NCBI RefSeq assembly: GCF_900114345.1
Contig: NZ_FOZJ01000003.1
Location: forward strand, 1,233,320 to 1,297,319
Direction of reading: 5' to 3'
Length of the DNA stretch: 64,000 nt
Source: Microbacterium sp. cf046
GTDB taxonomy: Bacteria > Actinomycetota > Actinomycetes > Actinomycetales > Microbacteriaceae
Each line of letters begins with the position of its first letter. Position 1 is the first letter of the stretch. This document shows, one piece after another, positions 25,260-34,046 of the stretch. Made by a program: the position numbers and the translations under genes. The notes under the pieces were generated by a model that was given only the letters and a program-made list of their open reading frames with translations, made no database searches and had not been told where the DNA came from.

Positions 25260-26144
25260 TCAGACGCCGATCGTGAGGGCGGCCGTGTATCCCGCGCCGA
25301 CCGAGCCCGACATCGTCGCGATCTGGTGGATGCCGCCGTCGTCGCCGAAGACGTTGTCGCTCTGCAGGGAGATCTGCGAGGCGTTCTGCACGCTCTGCTC
25401 GTACCCGCTCGTCGCGTAGACCAGTGCGTTGGCCTCGCCGGGCAGTGCGATCTGGCTCGTCTTGACGATCGGACCGGAGGCGACGGCAGTGGCGACGTCG
25501 TCATAGACCTCGAAGTGGATGTGCGGCCAGCGGCCGGAGTAGCAGGCCGGATAGATCGAGGTGACGGTGACGGTGCCGGTCGAGTCGGTCTGTTGCACGC
25601 CGCGCAGGTAGTTCTCGTTCTCCGCACCGCTGCTGTACAGCGAGTACCGGCCCGCCTGGTCGCAGTGCCAGATGTAGACGCCCTTGCCCACGAGTGCGGC
25701 GCCGGTCGCGGCATCCCGCACGGTGAGCGCGATCGTGAGCGGCACGCCCTGCGCGACGGTCGTGGACGCACCGAAGCTGGAGCGGATGTCGCTGCGGACG
25801 ATTCCCGAGTCATCGAGCACGTTCACGCCGTTCGAACCGTCGCCCGGGTACGGTCCGCCGGTCTCGTCCGGAACCTCGGAGACGGGCGCGGATGCCGCGG
25901 CGGTGGCGCTCGCGGTCGGAGTGGGCGTCGGGGTGGCGGTGGCGGTGGCCGTCGCGGTGGGGGAGGCCGCTGCATCCGTGTCCTGCACACCGCAGGCCGC
26001 CAGCAGGGAGGTCAGCGTCAGGCCGCCGAAGATGCCGAGCACCCGGCGCCTGTTGATGAGGGTCTGCACGTCGTAGACGAGGCCGCGGTGATCCTCGTCG
26101 ATCACGTCGCCGTTCTTGTCGATCCATCGCTGCTCTTCGCTCAT
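25260..26144 (-). CDS. Exported intradiol ring-cleavage dioxygenase-like lipoprotein
   Basis: A 294-residue protein. After a cytosolic lead of about 30 residues comes NRRRVLGIFGGLTLTSLLAAC, a twin-arginine-like signal with lipobox LAAC, so it is probably exported folded and lipid-anchored. A low-complexity Thr/Ala/Pro linker (ATATPTPTPTASA type) precedes the catalytic domain. Iron ligands of the family are seen as YIWHCDQAGRYSLY, then YPACYSGRWPHIHFEV (Tyr, Tyr, His, His). Intradiol dioxygenases cleave catechols; secreted forms are common in soil actinomycetes, but their substrates are mostly unknown. ATG 26144 is used; a GTG at 26162 is in frame. Confidence 0.85.
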   Translation of the reverse strand: MSEEQRWIDKNGDVIDEDHRGLVYDVQTLINRRRVLGIFGGLTLTSLLAACGVQDTDAAASPTATATATATPTPTPTASATAAASAPVSEVPDETGGPYPGDGSNGVNVLDDSGIVRSDIRSSFGASTTVAQGVPLTIALTVRDAATGAALVGKGVYIWHCDQAGRYSLYSSGAENENYLRGVQQTDSTGTVTVTSIYPACYSGRWPHIHFEVYDDVATAVASGPIVKTSQIALPGEANALVYATSGYEQSVQNASQISLQSDNVFGDDGGIHQIATMSGSVGAGYTAALTIGV

Positions 26145-26197
26145 GCCCCCATGAAAGGACACGAGGCTATGCGTCGGCTATGGGCCGGCGATGGCGT

Positions 26198-27403
26198 TCA
26201 GGTGATCGTGCCGACCGGCTCCGTGTCGGGGATCGGGCTGGGGTCGCGATGGCGCAGATCGGGGAAGGAGCGCACGCAGGCGACCGCGACGACGGTCCCG
26301 ACGATCGCGAAGGCTGCTGCGGCCCAGTAGGCGCCCTGGGGGCCGACGCCGTCGATGAGGAATCCGGCCACGGCGGATCCTGCCGCTGCGCCGATCAGCT
26401 GCCCGGTGCCGATCCAGCCGTACGCCTCGGCGGTCTCGCTGAACTTGACGCTCGCACTGGTCATCGCGAACAGCACCGCGAGCGCGGGTGCGATGCCGAT
26501 CCCGGCCAGGAAGAGCGTGCCGCCGATCCAGAAGATGTTCAGCGAGAACACCGTGAGCGAGAGCCCGACGGCGATGATCGCGAGGCGGCGCGCCATCGCC
26601 CATCTCCCGATCGGGATGTGGCCGAACGACAGCCCGCCGGCGAGGCTGCCGATCGAGAAGATCGCGAGCACGATGCCGGCCTCGAGACCGCCGTGGGCGA
26701 AGGTGGCGACGACCCCGGCCTCGACGGCAGCGCACGCGCCGATCAGGAGGAAGCCGATGACGGTGGCCAGCAGCACCTGGGGTTTGGCGAGCACCTTGCC
26801 GAGGCTGCGGCGGCTGCGCGGGATGCGCACACGCCCGACCTCGGGGGAGAGGATGAACCACGCGCCGCCGCTGATCAGGATCACGACGATGAGCAGGAGC
26901 GCCTGCACCGTGCCGATCTGCGTGGCCACGAGAGTGATGACGACCGGCGCGACGATCCAGATGACCTCCTGCAGCGACGCGTCGAACGAGAACAGCGGGG
27001 TGAGCTGGCGCGAGTTGACCATCTTGGGGTAGATCGTGCGCACCGCCGACTGCACCGGAGGCGTCGACAGTCCGGCGATCAGGCCCAGGACCATGTAGAC
27101 CGGGACGACCGACTCGACGAGGGCGATCGCGGTGATCGCGCATGCGCAGATCACCAGGGTCGTGGTGAGCACGCGTCGCATGCCCCACGCGCCCATCCAG
27201 CGGCTCGTCACGGGGCCGGCGATGGCCTGCCCGACCGAGGTCGCGCCGAGGACGAGGCCCGCCGCGCCATACGAGCCGGTGACGTACTGGATGTGCAGCA
27301 GGATCGCGAGGCTCGTCATGCCGTTGGGGAATCGAGCCGTCAGCTGGGCGGCCATGATGCGCGCCACGCCCGGCGTGCGCAGAAGATCCCGATAGCCCGC
27401 CAC
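26198..27403 (-). CDS. MFS transporter
   Basis: A 401-residue membrane protein with about twelve helices in two six-helix halves. The loop after helix 2 reads SRWMGAWGMRRVLTT and the matching loop in the second half is GRWAMARRLAII, both weak versions of the MFS motif A. The central cytosolic loop is basic (GRVRIPRSRRSLGKVL). Most similar by feel to drug- or sugar-efflux MFS proteins; the substrate cannot be predicted. It is a single-gene unit. Confidence 0.85.
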   Translation of the reverse strand: MAGYRDLLRTPGVARIMAAQLTARFPNGMTSLAILLHIQYVTGSYGAAGLVLGATSVGQAIAGPVTSRWMGAWGMRRVLTTTLVICACAITAIALVESVVPVYMVLGLIAGLSTPPVQSAVRTIYPKMVNSRQLTPLFSFDASLQEVIWIVAPVVITLVATQIGTVQALLLIVVILISGGAWFILSPEVGRVRIPRSRRSLGKVLAKPQVLLATVIGFLLIGACAAVEAGVVATFAHGGLEAGIVLAIFSIGSLAGGLSFGHIPIGRWAMARRLAIIAVGLSLTVFSLNIFWIGGTLFLAGIGIAPALAVLFAMTSASVKFSETAEAYGWIGTGQLIGAAAGSAVAGFLIDGVGPQGAYWAAAAFAIVGTVVAVACVRSFPDLRHRDPSPIPDTEPVGTIT

Positions 27404-27800
27404 CCGTCAACGCTACCGGCAGCGTCGGCGCGCGAGCGCAGTGCGTGCCGGGAAGCAGCCTCGAGGGATGCGCGACACGCCGCGACACGCCCAGGAGCGC
27501 ATTCCACAGGCGAATCGGGTGTCGGAACCCCGTCGTACGTTCGCACCTGTGGACAGATGCGGCCGGGGCATCCGAAACCGGCGTGATTCAGGGTTTTTCC
27601 AGGTTCAGAATCGACCGGTCTCCTGTGGATGAAACGGTGGACAACCTGTGTTGTACATGTGGAGAGCGGTGCAAAACTACACGGATGTAACTACTACCCC
27701 TTGTGGTGCTATCCAATGTCGGTACCCATATGTAGTATTGGACTCCCGGTGGGGGGTCTACCGGATGCAACACACGAATTTGAGGGAGAACGGGTCACAC
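27404..27800 (+). promoter_or_regulatory. Regulatory region of the nrdHIEF operon
   Basis: A 397-bp stretch without a gene, more AT-rich than its surroundings. It holds three DnaA-box-like 9-mers in one orientation (TGTGGACAG 27548-27556, TGTGGATGA 27624-27632, GGTGGACAA 27636-27644), two NrdR-like boxes further down, an inverted repeat CCAAT (27713-27717) with ATTGG (27737-27741), and GAGGGAGAA at 27782-27790 as the nrdH ribosome-binding site, 10 bases before its ATG. Confidence 0.6.
27691..27738 (+). promoter_or_regulatory. Tandem NrdR-like boxes
   Basis: Box 2, TACCCATATGTAGTAT (27723-27738), matches the recalled consensus acaCwAtATaTwGtgt at nine of eleven core positions. Box 1, CTACTACCCCTTGTGG (27691-27706), is weaker (seven of eleven). 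The centres are 32 bp apart, about three helical turns, as is usual for NrdR site pairs before ribonucleotide reductase genes. Confidence 0.6.
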
Positions 27801-28034
27801 ATGTCGATCACCGTCTACACCAAGCCCTCCTGCGTTCAGTGCACGGCGACGTATCGCGCACTTGATTCGAAGGGCATCGAGTACGAGGTTCTGGACCTCT
27901 CGCAGGACCCTGCGGCCCTCGAGCAGGTCAAGGCCCTGGGGTACCTCCAGGCGCCGGTCGTCATCACCGATGAAGACCACTGGTCGGGCTTCCGTCCCGA
28001 CAAGATCGACGAGCTCGCCAGCCGTCTCGCGTAG
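27801..28034 (+). CDS. nrdH: Glutaredoxin-like protein NrdH
   Basis: A 77-residue redoxin with the active site CVQC at residues 11-14 (MSITVYTKPSCVQC) and the C-terminal WSGFRPDKI motif that distinguishes NrdH from glutaredoxins. It reduces the class Ib ribonucleotide reductase, taking electrons from thioredoxin reductase. First gene of the nrdHIEF operon. Confidence 0.96.
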   Translation: MSITVYTKPSCVQCTATYRALDSKGIEYEVLDLSQDPAALEQVKALGYLQAPVVITDEDHWSGFRPDKIDELASRLA

Positions 28035-28052
28035 TCACCGTTTGGAGTAGAC

Positions 28053-28523
28053 ATGGTCACCGCGGTCGCCGTGCACGAGCGCAGCGCGACCCAAGAGACC
28101 GGCCGGCAGGCGCCGCTGCTCGTGTACTTCTCGAGCATCTCCGGCAACACCGCTCGTTTCGTCGAGAAGCTCGGCATGCGCGCGGTGCGGATCCCCCTTC
28201 ACCACTCGGATGCCGCGCTCATCGTCGATGAGCCGTTCGTGCTCGTGACCCCCACGTACGGCGGCGGTCAGGGCAGGGGCGAAGAGAAGGGCGCGGTGCC
28301 CAAGCAGGTCATCCGGTTCCTCAACGAGGAGCAGAACCGCAGCCTGATCCGCGGAGTCATCTCCGCGGGGAACACGAATTTCGGCGAGCACTTCTGTCTC
28401 GCCGGAGAAGTCATCAGCCGCAAGTGCTCTGTGCCGCACTTGTACCGGCTCGAATTGTTCGGCACACCCGAAGACGTGGATCGCGTGAGCGACGGATTGG
28501 AACGATGGTGGAAGCTGCAGTGA
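28053..28523 (+). CDS. nrdI: Flavodoxin-like activator NrdI
   Basis: A 156-residue FMN protein that supplies oxidant for assembly of the dimanganese-tyrosyl cofactor of NrdF. The FMN phosphate loop is YFSSISGNTARFV, and the flavin is flanked by TPTYGGG and SAGNTNFGEHFCLAG. It has a somewhat longer N-terminus than average (about 20 residues before LLVYFSS). It follows nrdH by 18 bases and overlaps nrdE by 19. Confidence 0.95.
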   Translation: MVTAVAVHERSATQETGRQAPLLVYFSSISGNTARFVEKLGMRAVRIPLHHSDAALIVDEPFVLVTPTYGGGQGRGEEKGAVPKQVIRFLNEEQNRSLIRGVISAGNTNFGEHFCLAGEVISRKCSVPHLYRLELFGTPEDVDRVSDGLERWWKLQ

Positions 28524-30664
28524 CGCAAGAGAAGACGTTCAAGGCGGATGCGCGGTTCGAGGGCATGGACTACCACGCGCTGAACGCGATGCTGAACCTG
28601 TACGACGAGAACGGCAGGATCCAGTTCGACGCCGACAAGCGCGCGGCGCGGGAGTACTTCCTGCAGCACGTCAACCAGAACACGGTGTTCTTCCACTCGC
28701 TCAAGGAGCGCCTGGACTACCTGGTCGAGAAGGAGTACTACGAGCCCACCGTGCTCGCGAAGTACCCGTTCGAGTTCATCCAGCAGCTCAACGACCTCGC
28801 GTACTCGAAGAAGTTCCGCTTCGAGACGTTCCTCGGCGCGTTCAAGTACTACACGAGCTACACGTTGAAGACCTTCGACGGCAAGCGCTACCTCGAGCGC
28901 TTCGAGGACCGCGTCGTGATGACCGCACTCGGCCTCGCAGACGGCGACCAGAAGCTCGCGACCGACCTCGTCGAGGAGATCATCTCGGGTCGCTTCCAGC
29001 CGGCCACGCCGACCTTCCTCAATTCGGGCAAGGCGCAGCGCGGTGAGCTCGTCTCGTGCTTCCTGCTGCGCATCGAAGACAACATGGAGTCGATCTCGCG
29101 CGGCATCAACTCGTCGCTGCAGCTGTCCAAGCGCGGCGGCGGCGTCGCTCTGCTGCTCTCGAACATCCGCGAGTCCGGCGCGCCGATCAAGCAGATCGAG
29201 AACCAGTCCTCCGGCATCATCCCCGTGATGAAGCTGCTCGAAGACAGCTTCAGCTACGCGAACCAGCTCGGCGCCCGTCAGGGTGCCGGCGCGGTGTACC
29301 TCAACGCGCACCACCCCGACATCATGCGGTTCCTCGACACCAAGCGCGAGAACGCCGACGAGAAGATCCGCATCAAGACGCTCTCGCTCGGTGTGGTCGT
29401 GCCCGACATCACCTTCGAACTCGCCAAGAACGGCGAGGACATGTACCTCTTCTCGCCGTACGACGTCGAGAAGGTCTACGGCGTGCCGTTCGGCGACATC
29501 TCGGTGACCGACAAGTACCGCGAGATGGTCGATGACGCGCGCATCAAGAAGACCAAGATCAACGCCCGCGAGTTCTTCCAGACCCTCGCCGAGATCCAGT
29601 TCGAGTCGGGCTACCCGTACATCATGTTCGAGGACACGGTGAACCGGGCCAACCCGATCAAGGGCCGGATCAACATGTCCAACCTGTGCAGCGAGATCCT
29701 GCAGGTGAACACGCCGACGACGTACAACGAAGACCTCTCGTACAAGGAGATCGGCAAGGACATCTCGTGCAACCTCGGGTCGATGAACATCGCCCTGTCG
29801 ATGGATGCCGATGACCTCGGCCAGACGGTCGAGACCGCGATCCGCGCCCTCAGTGCGGTGAGCGAGCAGAGCCACATCGCGTCCGTCCGCTCGATCGAAG
29901 ACGGCAACGACCGCTCGCACGCGATCGGCCTCGGGCAGATGAACCTGCACGGCTACCTCGCCCGCGAGCATGTCTTCTACGGGTCGGAAGAGGGCCTGGA
30001 CTTCACAAACATCTACTTCTACACGGTGCTGTTCCACGCGCTGCGCGCGTCGAACAACCTCGCGATCGAGAAGGGCCAGGCGTTCGACGGCTTCGAGGAC
30101 TCCGCGTACGCGAGCGGCACGTTCTTCGACAAGTACATCGACCGCGCCTGGGTGCCCGAGACCGAGAAGGTCAAGGAGCTGTTCGCCGGCAAGCACATCC
30201 CGACGCAGGAGGATTGGGTCGCGCTGAAGGCGAGCATCCAGCAGCACGGCATCTACAACCAGAACCTGCAGGCCGTCCCGCCGACCGGCTCGATCTCGTA
30301 CATCAACAACTCGACGTCGTCGATCCACCCGATCGCGTCGAAGATCGAGATCCGCAAGGAAGGCAAGCTCGGTCGGGTCTACTACCCGGCAGCCTTCATG
30401 AGCAACGACAACCTGGAGTACTACCAGGACGCGTACGAGATCGGCTACGAGAAGGTCATCGACACGTATGCCGCCGCGACCCAGCACGTCGACCAGGGGC
30501 TGTCGCTGACGCTGTTCTTCAAGGACACCGCGTCGACCCGCGACATCAACAAGGCGCAGATCTACGCGTGGCGCAAGGGGATCAAGACGATCTACTACAT
30601 CCGCCTCCGTCAGATGGCCCTCGAGGGCACGGAGCTCGACACCTGCGTCAGCTGCACGCTGTGA
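28505..30664 (+). CDS. nrdE: Class Ib ribonucleotide reductase large subunit
   Basis: A 719-residue catalytic alpha subunit that reduces ribonucleoside diphosphates. Visible landmarks: FLNSGKAQRGELVSCFLL, with the first active-site Cys in this segment; NLCSEILQVN with the thiyl-radical Cys and neighbouring Asn/Glu; PPTGSISYINNSTSSI; and the redox-active C-terminal tail LDTCVSCTL. It lacks the N-terminal ATP-cone activity domain, as usual for NrdE. ATG 28505 gives a 19-base overlap with nrdI; a GTG at 28520 is an alternative. Confidence 0.96.
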   Translation: MVEAAVTQEKTFKADARFEGMDYHALNAMLNLYDENGRIQFDADKRAAREYFLQHVNQNTVFFHSLKERLDYLVEKEYYEPTVLAKYPFEFIQQLNDLAYSKKFRFETFLGAFKYYTSYTLKTFDGKRYLERFEDRVVMTALGLADGDQKLATDLVEEIISGRFQPATPTFLNSGKAQRGELVSCFLLRIEDNMESISRGINSSLQLSKRGGGVALLLSNIRESGAPIKQIENQSSGIIPVMKLLEDSFSYANQLGARQGAGAVYLNAHHPDIMRFLDTKRENADEKIRIKTLSLGVVVPDITFELAKNGEDMYLFSPYDVEKVYGVPFGDISVTDKYREMVDDARIKKTKINAREFFQTLAEIQFESGYPYIMFEDTVNRANPIKGRINMSNLCSEILQVNTPTTYNEDLSYKEIGKDISCNLGSMNIALSMDADDLGQTVETAIRALSAVSEQSHIASVRSIEDGNDRSHAIGLGQMNLHGYLAREHVFYGSEEGLDFTNIYFYTVLFHALRASNNLAIEKGQAFDGFEDSAYASGTFFDKYIDRAWVPETEKVKELFAGKHIPTQEDWVALKASIQQHGIYNQNLQAVPPTGSISYINNSTSSIHPIASKIEIRKEGKLGRVYYPAAFMSNDNLEYYQDAYEIGYEKVIDTYAAATQHVDQGLSLTLFFKDTASTRDINKAQIYAWRKGIKTIYYIRLRQMALEGTELDTCVSCTL

Positions 30665-30677
30665 CCCAAATGTCGGT

Positions 30678-30710
30678 GGTCGAGTAGCCGCGCAGCGGCG
30701 TATCGAGACC
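30678..30710. repeat. Palindromic repeat element between nrdE and nrdF
   Basis: The element starts GGTCGAGTAGCCGC and ends GCGGCGTATCGAGACC. GCCGC and GCGGC form a stem around GCA, and the outer GGTC/GACC ends pair. It resembles dispersed GGTCGAGTAG-type palindromes I know from related actinobacteria. Its place in the middle of an operon suggests it could stabilise or attenuate the transcript before nrdF. Confidence 0.6.
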
Positions 30711-30732
30711 CTGAAACTGAGAAAGAACTCCA

Positions 30733-31710
30733 ATGACTCCCGAACCGCTCAAGCTGCTCAGCCACGTGCAGGCCATCAACTGGAACCGCATCGACGACGA
30801 GAAGGACCTCGAGGTGTGGAACCGCCTCGTGAACAACTTCTGGCTGCCCGAGAAGGTGCCGCTGTCCAACGACATCCAGTCGTGGAACACGCTGACCCCC
30901 GACGAGCAGCTCCTCACGATGCGCGTGTTCACCGGACTCACACTGCTCGACACGATCCAGGGCACCGTGGGCGCGGTCTCGCTCATCCCTGACGCGATCA
31001 CCCCGCACGAGGAGGCCGTGTACACGAACATCGCGTTCATGGAGTCGGTGCACGCGAAGAGCTACTCGTCGATCTTCTCGACGCTGTGCTCCACGAAGGA
31101 GATCGACGAGGCGTTCCGCTGGTCGGTGGAGAACCCGAACCTTCAGAAGAAGGCTCAGATCGTCATGGAGTACTACCGCGGCGATGAGCCGCTCAAGCGC
31201 AAGGTGGCCTCCACACTGCTGGAGAGCTTCCTCTTCTACTCCGGCTTCTACCTTCCGATGCACTGGTCGTCCCGGGCGAAGCTCACGAACACGGCCGACC
31301 TGATCCGCCTCATCATCCGCGACGAGGCCGTGCACGGGTACTACATCGGCTACAAGTTCCAGAAGGGGCTCGAGAAGGTCAGCCAGGCCGAGCGCGACGA
31401 CCTGAAGGACTACACGTTCTCGCTGCTGTACGAACTCTACGACAACGAGGTGCAGTACACGCAGGACCTGTACGACGGCGTCGGGCTGACCGAGGACGTC
31501 AAGAAGTTCCTGCACTACAACGCGAACAAGGCGCTGATGAACCTCGGCTACGAGGCGATGTTCCCGTCGTCGGTCACGAACGTGAACCCCGCGATCCTCT
31601 CCGCGCTCTCGCCGAACGCCGACGAGAACCACGACTTCTTCTCGGGATCGGGATCCTCGTACGTGATCGGCAAGGCCGAGGCGACCGAAGACGAGGACTG
31701 GGACTTCTGA
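30733..31710 (+). CDS. nrdF: Class Ib ribonucleotide reductase small subunit
   Basis: A 325-residue radical-carrying beta subunit. Metal ligands are visible in EEAVYTNIAFMESVHAKSYS (E-x2-H type, with preceding Asp/Glu) and RDEAVHGYYIGYKF (E-x2-H); the radical Tyr lies shortly after the first ligand helix. The C-terminal tail EDEDWDF is the acidic-aromatic peptide that docks on NrdE. It follows the palindromic element by 22 bases. Confidence 0.96.
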   Translation: MTPEPLKLLSHVQAINWNRIDDEKDLEVWNRLVNNFWLPEKVPLSNDIQSWNTLTPDEQLLTMRVFTGLTLLDTIQGTVGAVSLIPDAITPHEEAVYTNIAFMESVHAKSYSSIFSTLCSTKEIDEAFRWSVENPNLQKKAQIVMEYYRGDEPLKRKVASTLLESFLFYSGFYLPMHWSSRAKLTNTADLIRLIIRDEAVHGYYIGYKFQKGLEKVSQAERDDLKDYTFSLLYELYDNEVQYTQDLYDGVGLTEDVKKFLHYNANKALMNLGYEAMFPSSVTNVNPAILSALSPNADENHDFFSGSGSSYVIGKAEATEDEDWDF

Positions 31711-31715
31711 AACGC

Positions 31716-31767
31716 CCCTGACCGAGCAGATCAGCTCACTGACACGGTGTGGCGCGCACGGTCAGGG
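31716..31767 (+). terminator. Hairpin after the nrd operon
   Basis: CCCTGACCG (31716-31724) pairs perfectly with CGGTCAGGG (31759-31767). The 34-base interior can fold further: GAGC (31724-31727) with GCTC (31734-31737). It begins 6 bases after the nrdF stop. No T-run. Confidence 0.5.
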
Positions 31768-31825
31768 ACGTTCGCAACAGCCGCAGAGCAGGCGAGCCTC
31801 CTGGTGAACGGCTGCCGGCAGGTGG

Positions 31826-32995
31826 TCAGCCGACCAGGGCGGCCAGGGTGTCGACGGCCTCGGCGGTCGACGGCAGGTCGGCGATCGCTGACGCGATGCG
31901 ACGCGCCGACGCGGCGTACTCCGGATCCGCCAGCAGCCGGGGTACCTCTGCTGCGGCGAGCTCGACAGATGACGGCCCCCGCTCGACAGTGAGTCCGGCG
32001 CCCACCGCCGCGACATGGTCGCCGTTGACGATCTGATCGAAGGTGAACAGCGGTGCGACCACCTGGGGGACTCCCGCTGCCAGGGCGCCCATTGTCGTTC
32101 CGAATCCGCCGTGTCCGAGCATCGCCGCGGCCTGCCGCAGCACGGCATCCTGGGGCAACCATTGCTCCACGTGAGCGTTGGACGGCAACGGTCCCAGCCC
32201 GGTCGGGTCGACCTTCCGCCCGACCGTCAACAGCACCCGCGCCCGGACTTCGGCCAAGGAATCCAGCGCGCGACGGAACACGCCGACAAACGGCGGCAGC
32301 GATCCGGTGACCGAACCGAACGTGACATAGATCAACGGAAGCTGCGGATCGCCCCACTCGGGAAGGCTTTGCGCGTCGGCGCCCGGCCGAGGTTCGTGGA
32401 ATCGCAGGAGGTCACCGCTGTCCGACGGCACCTGCGCACGAGCATCGTCGAGCACCTCGGGCACCAGGCTGAGGACGGTCTCGGATGCAAGCGCGGAGGT
32501 CATCCGGCCCTCGGCCAGACCGGCCAGCCGCCCGAGTTCCTCCAGTGGATCGTCGATGGCCTGCACGAATCGCGACAGAACCTCGTGCATGCCGATGCAG
32601 ACGTGCACGTGGGTCAGACCCGCCCGCTCGGCGGCGGCGAGGGAGGCGAGCTCAGCGGTTTCGCGGAGGATCAGATCTGGACGCCAGCGCTCGATCGTCG
32701 TAATGAGCGAGGGAAGCGCGGCCTGTGCGTCGATCCGGGCGAACACCTCACGGACGACGATGTCGTCGGCCTCCTCGAACGTCAAGGTCGGCAACCTGCC
32801 CATGACGGGGCCGATCAACTCGGCGGGCCCATCCGCGAACGGTTCGTGTGCGAATCCTGCCTTCGCCACCGCGGCTGCGTAGGAGGCGGGGGCGGCCACC
32901 CGGACCTCGTGTCCCGCATCCGCCAGGGCTCGCGCGAACGGCAGCAGCGGCCCGAAATGGCCGTCGTTGGCGGTCGTCGCACACAGCACGCGCAC
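31826..32995 (-). CDS. UGT-type (macrolide-glycosyltransferase-like) GT-B glycosyltransferase
   Basis: A 389-residue protein. The N-terminal domain begins RVLCATTANDGHFGPLLPFARALADAGHEV, the acceptor-domain start of GT1 enzymes, with the catalytic His in GHFGPL. The C-terminal nucleotide-sugar domain has IYVTFGSVTGSLPP, WLPQDAVL and LGHGGFGTTMGALAAGVPQV. GTG 32995 is chosen because GGGAG lies 7 bases upstream and the fold starts there. These enzymes glycosylate small molecules, often antibiotics, either in biosynthesis or self-protection. It is divergent from an AraC regulator; no biosynthetic genes are near, so detoxification is more likely (inference). Confidence 0.85.
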   Translation of the reverse strand: MRVLCATTANDGHFGPLLPFARALADAGHEVRVAAPASYAAAVAKAGFAHEPFADGPAELIGPVMGRLPTLTFEEADDIVVREVFARIDAQAALPSLITTIERWRPDLILRETAELASLAAAERAGLTHVHVCIGMHEVLSRFVQAIDDPLEELGRLAGLAEGRMTSALASETVLSLVPEVLDDARAQVPSDSGDLLRFHEPRPGADAQSLPEWGDPQLPLIYVTFGSVTGSLPPFVGVFRRALDSLAEVRARVLLTVGRKVDPTGLGPLPSNAHVEQWLPQDAVLRQAAAMLGHGGFGTTMGALAAGVPQVVAPLFTFDQIVNGDHVAAVGAGLTVERGPSSVELAAAEVPRLLADPEYAASARRIASAIADLPSTAEAVDTLAALVG

Positions 32996-33146
32996 ACGCC
33001 TAGGCTCCCACCGGATCTCGCGCTCGGCAATGCAATCCCTTGGTAGGTCCTGCCGAACTGCGCCGAGGCATCCGCTGAGGGTGGGCGCGGGCTCGATGCT
33101 CGCGCCGACGCGTGTTGCCGGATGGGCCGTCGGCGATGATGTCAGC

Positions 33147-33983
33147 ATGGAGTATCAGTCCCGGGTGCCCGGTCCGCCGCTCGACGGGCTGATCGACGAT
33201 CTCTACTACCTGGAGGGCGTTCCGCCGTACCCCCGACTGCTGCTGCCGGCCGCGCCGGCGCCGTTGCTCATCGTCAACCTCGGGGCGCCATTCCTGATCC
33301 GGGTAGGGACCGACGCAGCGGTGGAGTACTCCGACGGCTGTGCGGTCACCACGCCCACCCGTGCCTGGGAGTTCGGCTACCCGACCCCGACTCGGTCCGT
33401 GGGCGTCCACTTCAAGCCGTGGGGGCTGGCACCGTTCCTTCCGATGCCCGCGGCCGAGTTGTGCGACCGACCGGCGACCGTGGAGCAGATCTGGGGCCGG
33501 CCCGCTGTCGCTGAGTTGCGCCGTCGACTGGCCTTGGCGGAGTCACCGCACCAGATGCAGGTGCTGCTCGAGGAGGAACTGGTTCGACGGTTGCGCCCGA
33601 TCGACGGCCTGGACATCGTCCGCTACCTGAGCACCGCGATCGCGGAGACCGGGGGAGCCGTGCCGATCAGTGACCTCGGAATGGCGGCCCGCGCCAGCAG
33701 CACGTACGTCGCGAAGCGGTTCAAGGAGGTCATCGGTGTCACGCCGAAACGACTGGCGCGCAGTTACCGCTTCACCTTCACCGTGTTGGCGCTCGACGTC
33801 GCCGCGCCCATCGACTGGGGCGACGTCGCCATCCGCGCCGGCTACTTCGACCAGGCCCACTTCGTCCGCGAGTTCCGGGAGTACACGGGGCTCACACCGA
33901 CGCGATACGTCGAAACTCGGCGACGTTTTCTGCGCGAGCACCCCGACCACGCGCTTGAAGGCTGGCCACTGCCGGCCGATTGA
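33147..33983 (+). CDS. AraC family transcriptional regulator
   Basis: A 278-residue regulator. An N-terminal cupin-like sensor region (LIDDLYYLEGVPPYPRLLLP, then VGVHFKPWGLAPFL) precedes the C-terminal double helix-turn-helix: ISDLGMAARASSTYVAKRFK and DVAIRAGYFDQAHFVREFRE followed by the YTGLTPTRYV signature. Start ATG 33147 is set by the N-terminal fold; the frame is open upstream across the divergent promoter. It may control the divergent glycosyltransferase or the DHFR-family gene that follows 63 bases later. Confidence 0.87.
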   Translation: MEYQSRVPGPPLDGLIDDLYYLEGVPPYPRLLLPAAPAPLLIVNLGAPFLIRVGTDAAVEYSDGCAVTTPTRAWEFGYPTPTRSVGVHFKPWGLAPFLPMPAAELCDRPATVEQIWGRPAVAELRRRLALAESPHQMQVLLEEELVRRLRPIDGLDIVRYLSTAIAETGGAVPISDLGMAARASSTYVAKRFKEVIGVTPKRLARSYRFTFTVLALDVAAPIDWGDVAIRAGYFDQAHFVREFREYTGLTPTRYVETRRRFLREHPDHALEGWPLPAD

Positions 33984-34046
33984 TTTCCTACAAGAACGGA
34001 CATCCGCGACGAACGAGACTTGGGGCTCTACACAGAGGAGGAACCC

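Noticed and set aside
27548..27644. Chromosomal replication origin
   Set aside because: DnaA-like boxes are only three and imperfect, and no dnaA, dnaN or other origin genes are near; an nrd promoter role is more likely.
28268..30733. Long open frame antisense to nrdE (over 800 codons)
   Set aside because: It mirrors the codon structure of nrdE, a typical artefact in high-GC genes; the translation is rich in Asp, Arg, Val and Leu with no motif.
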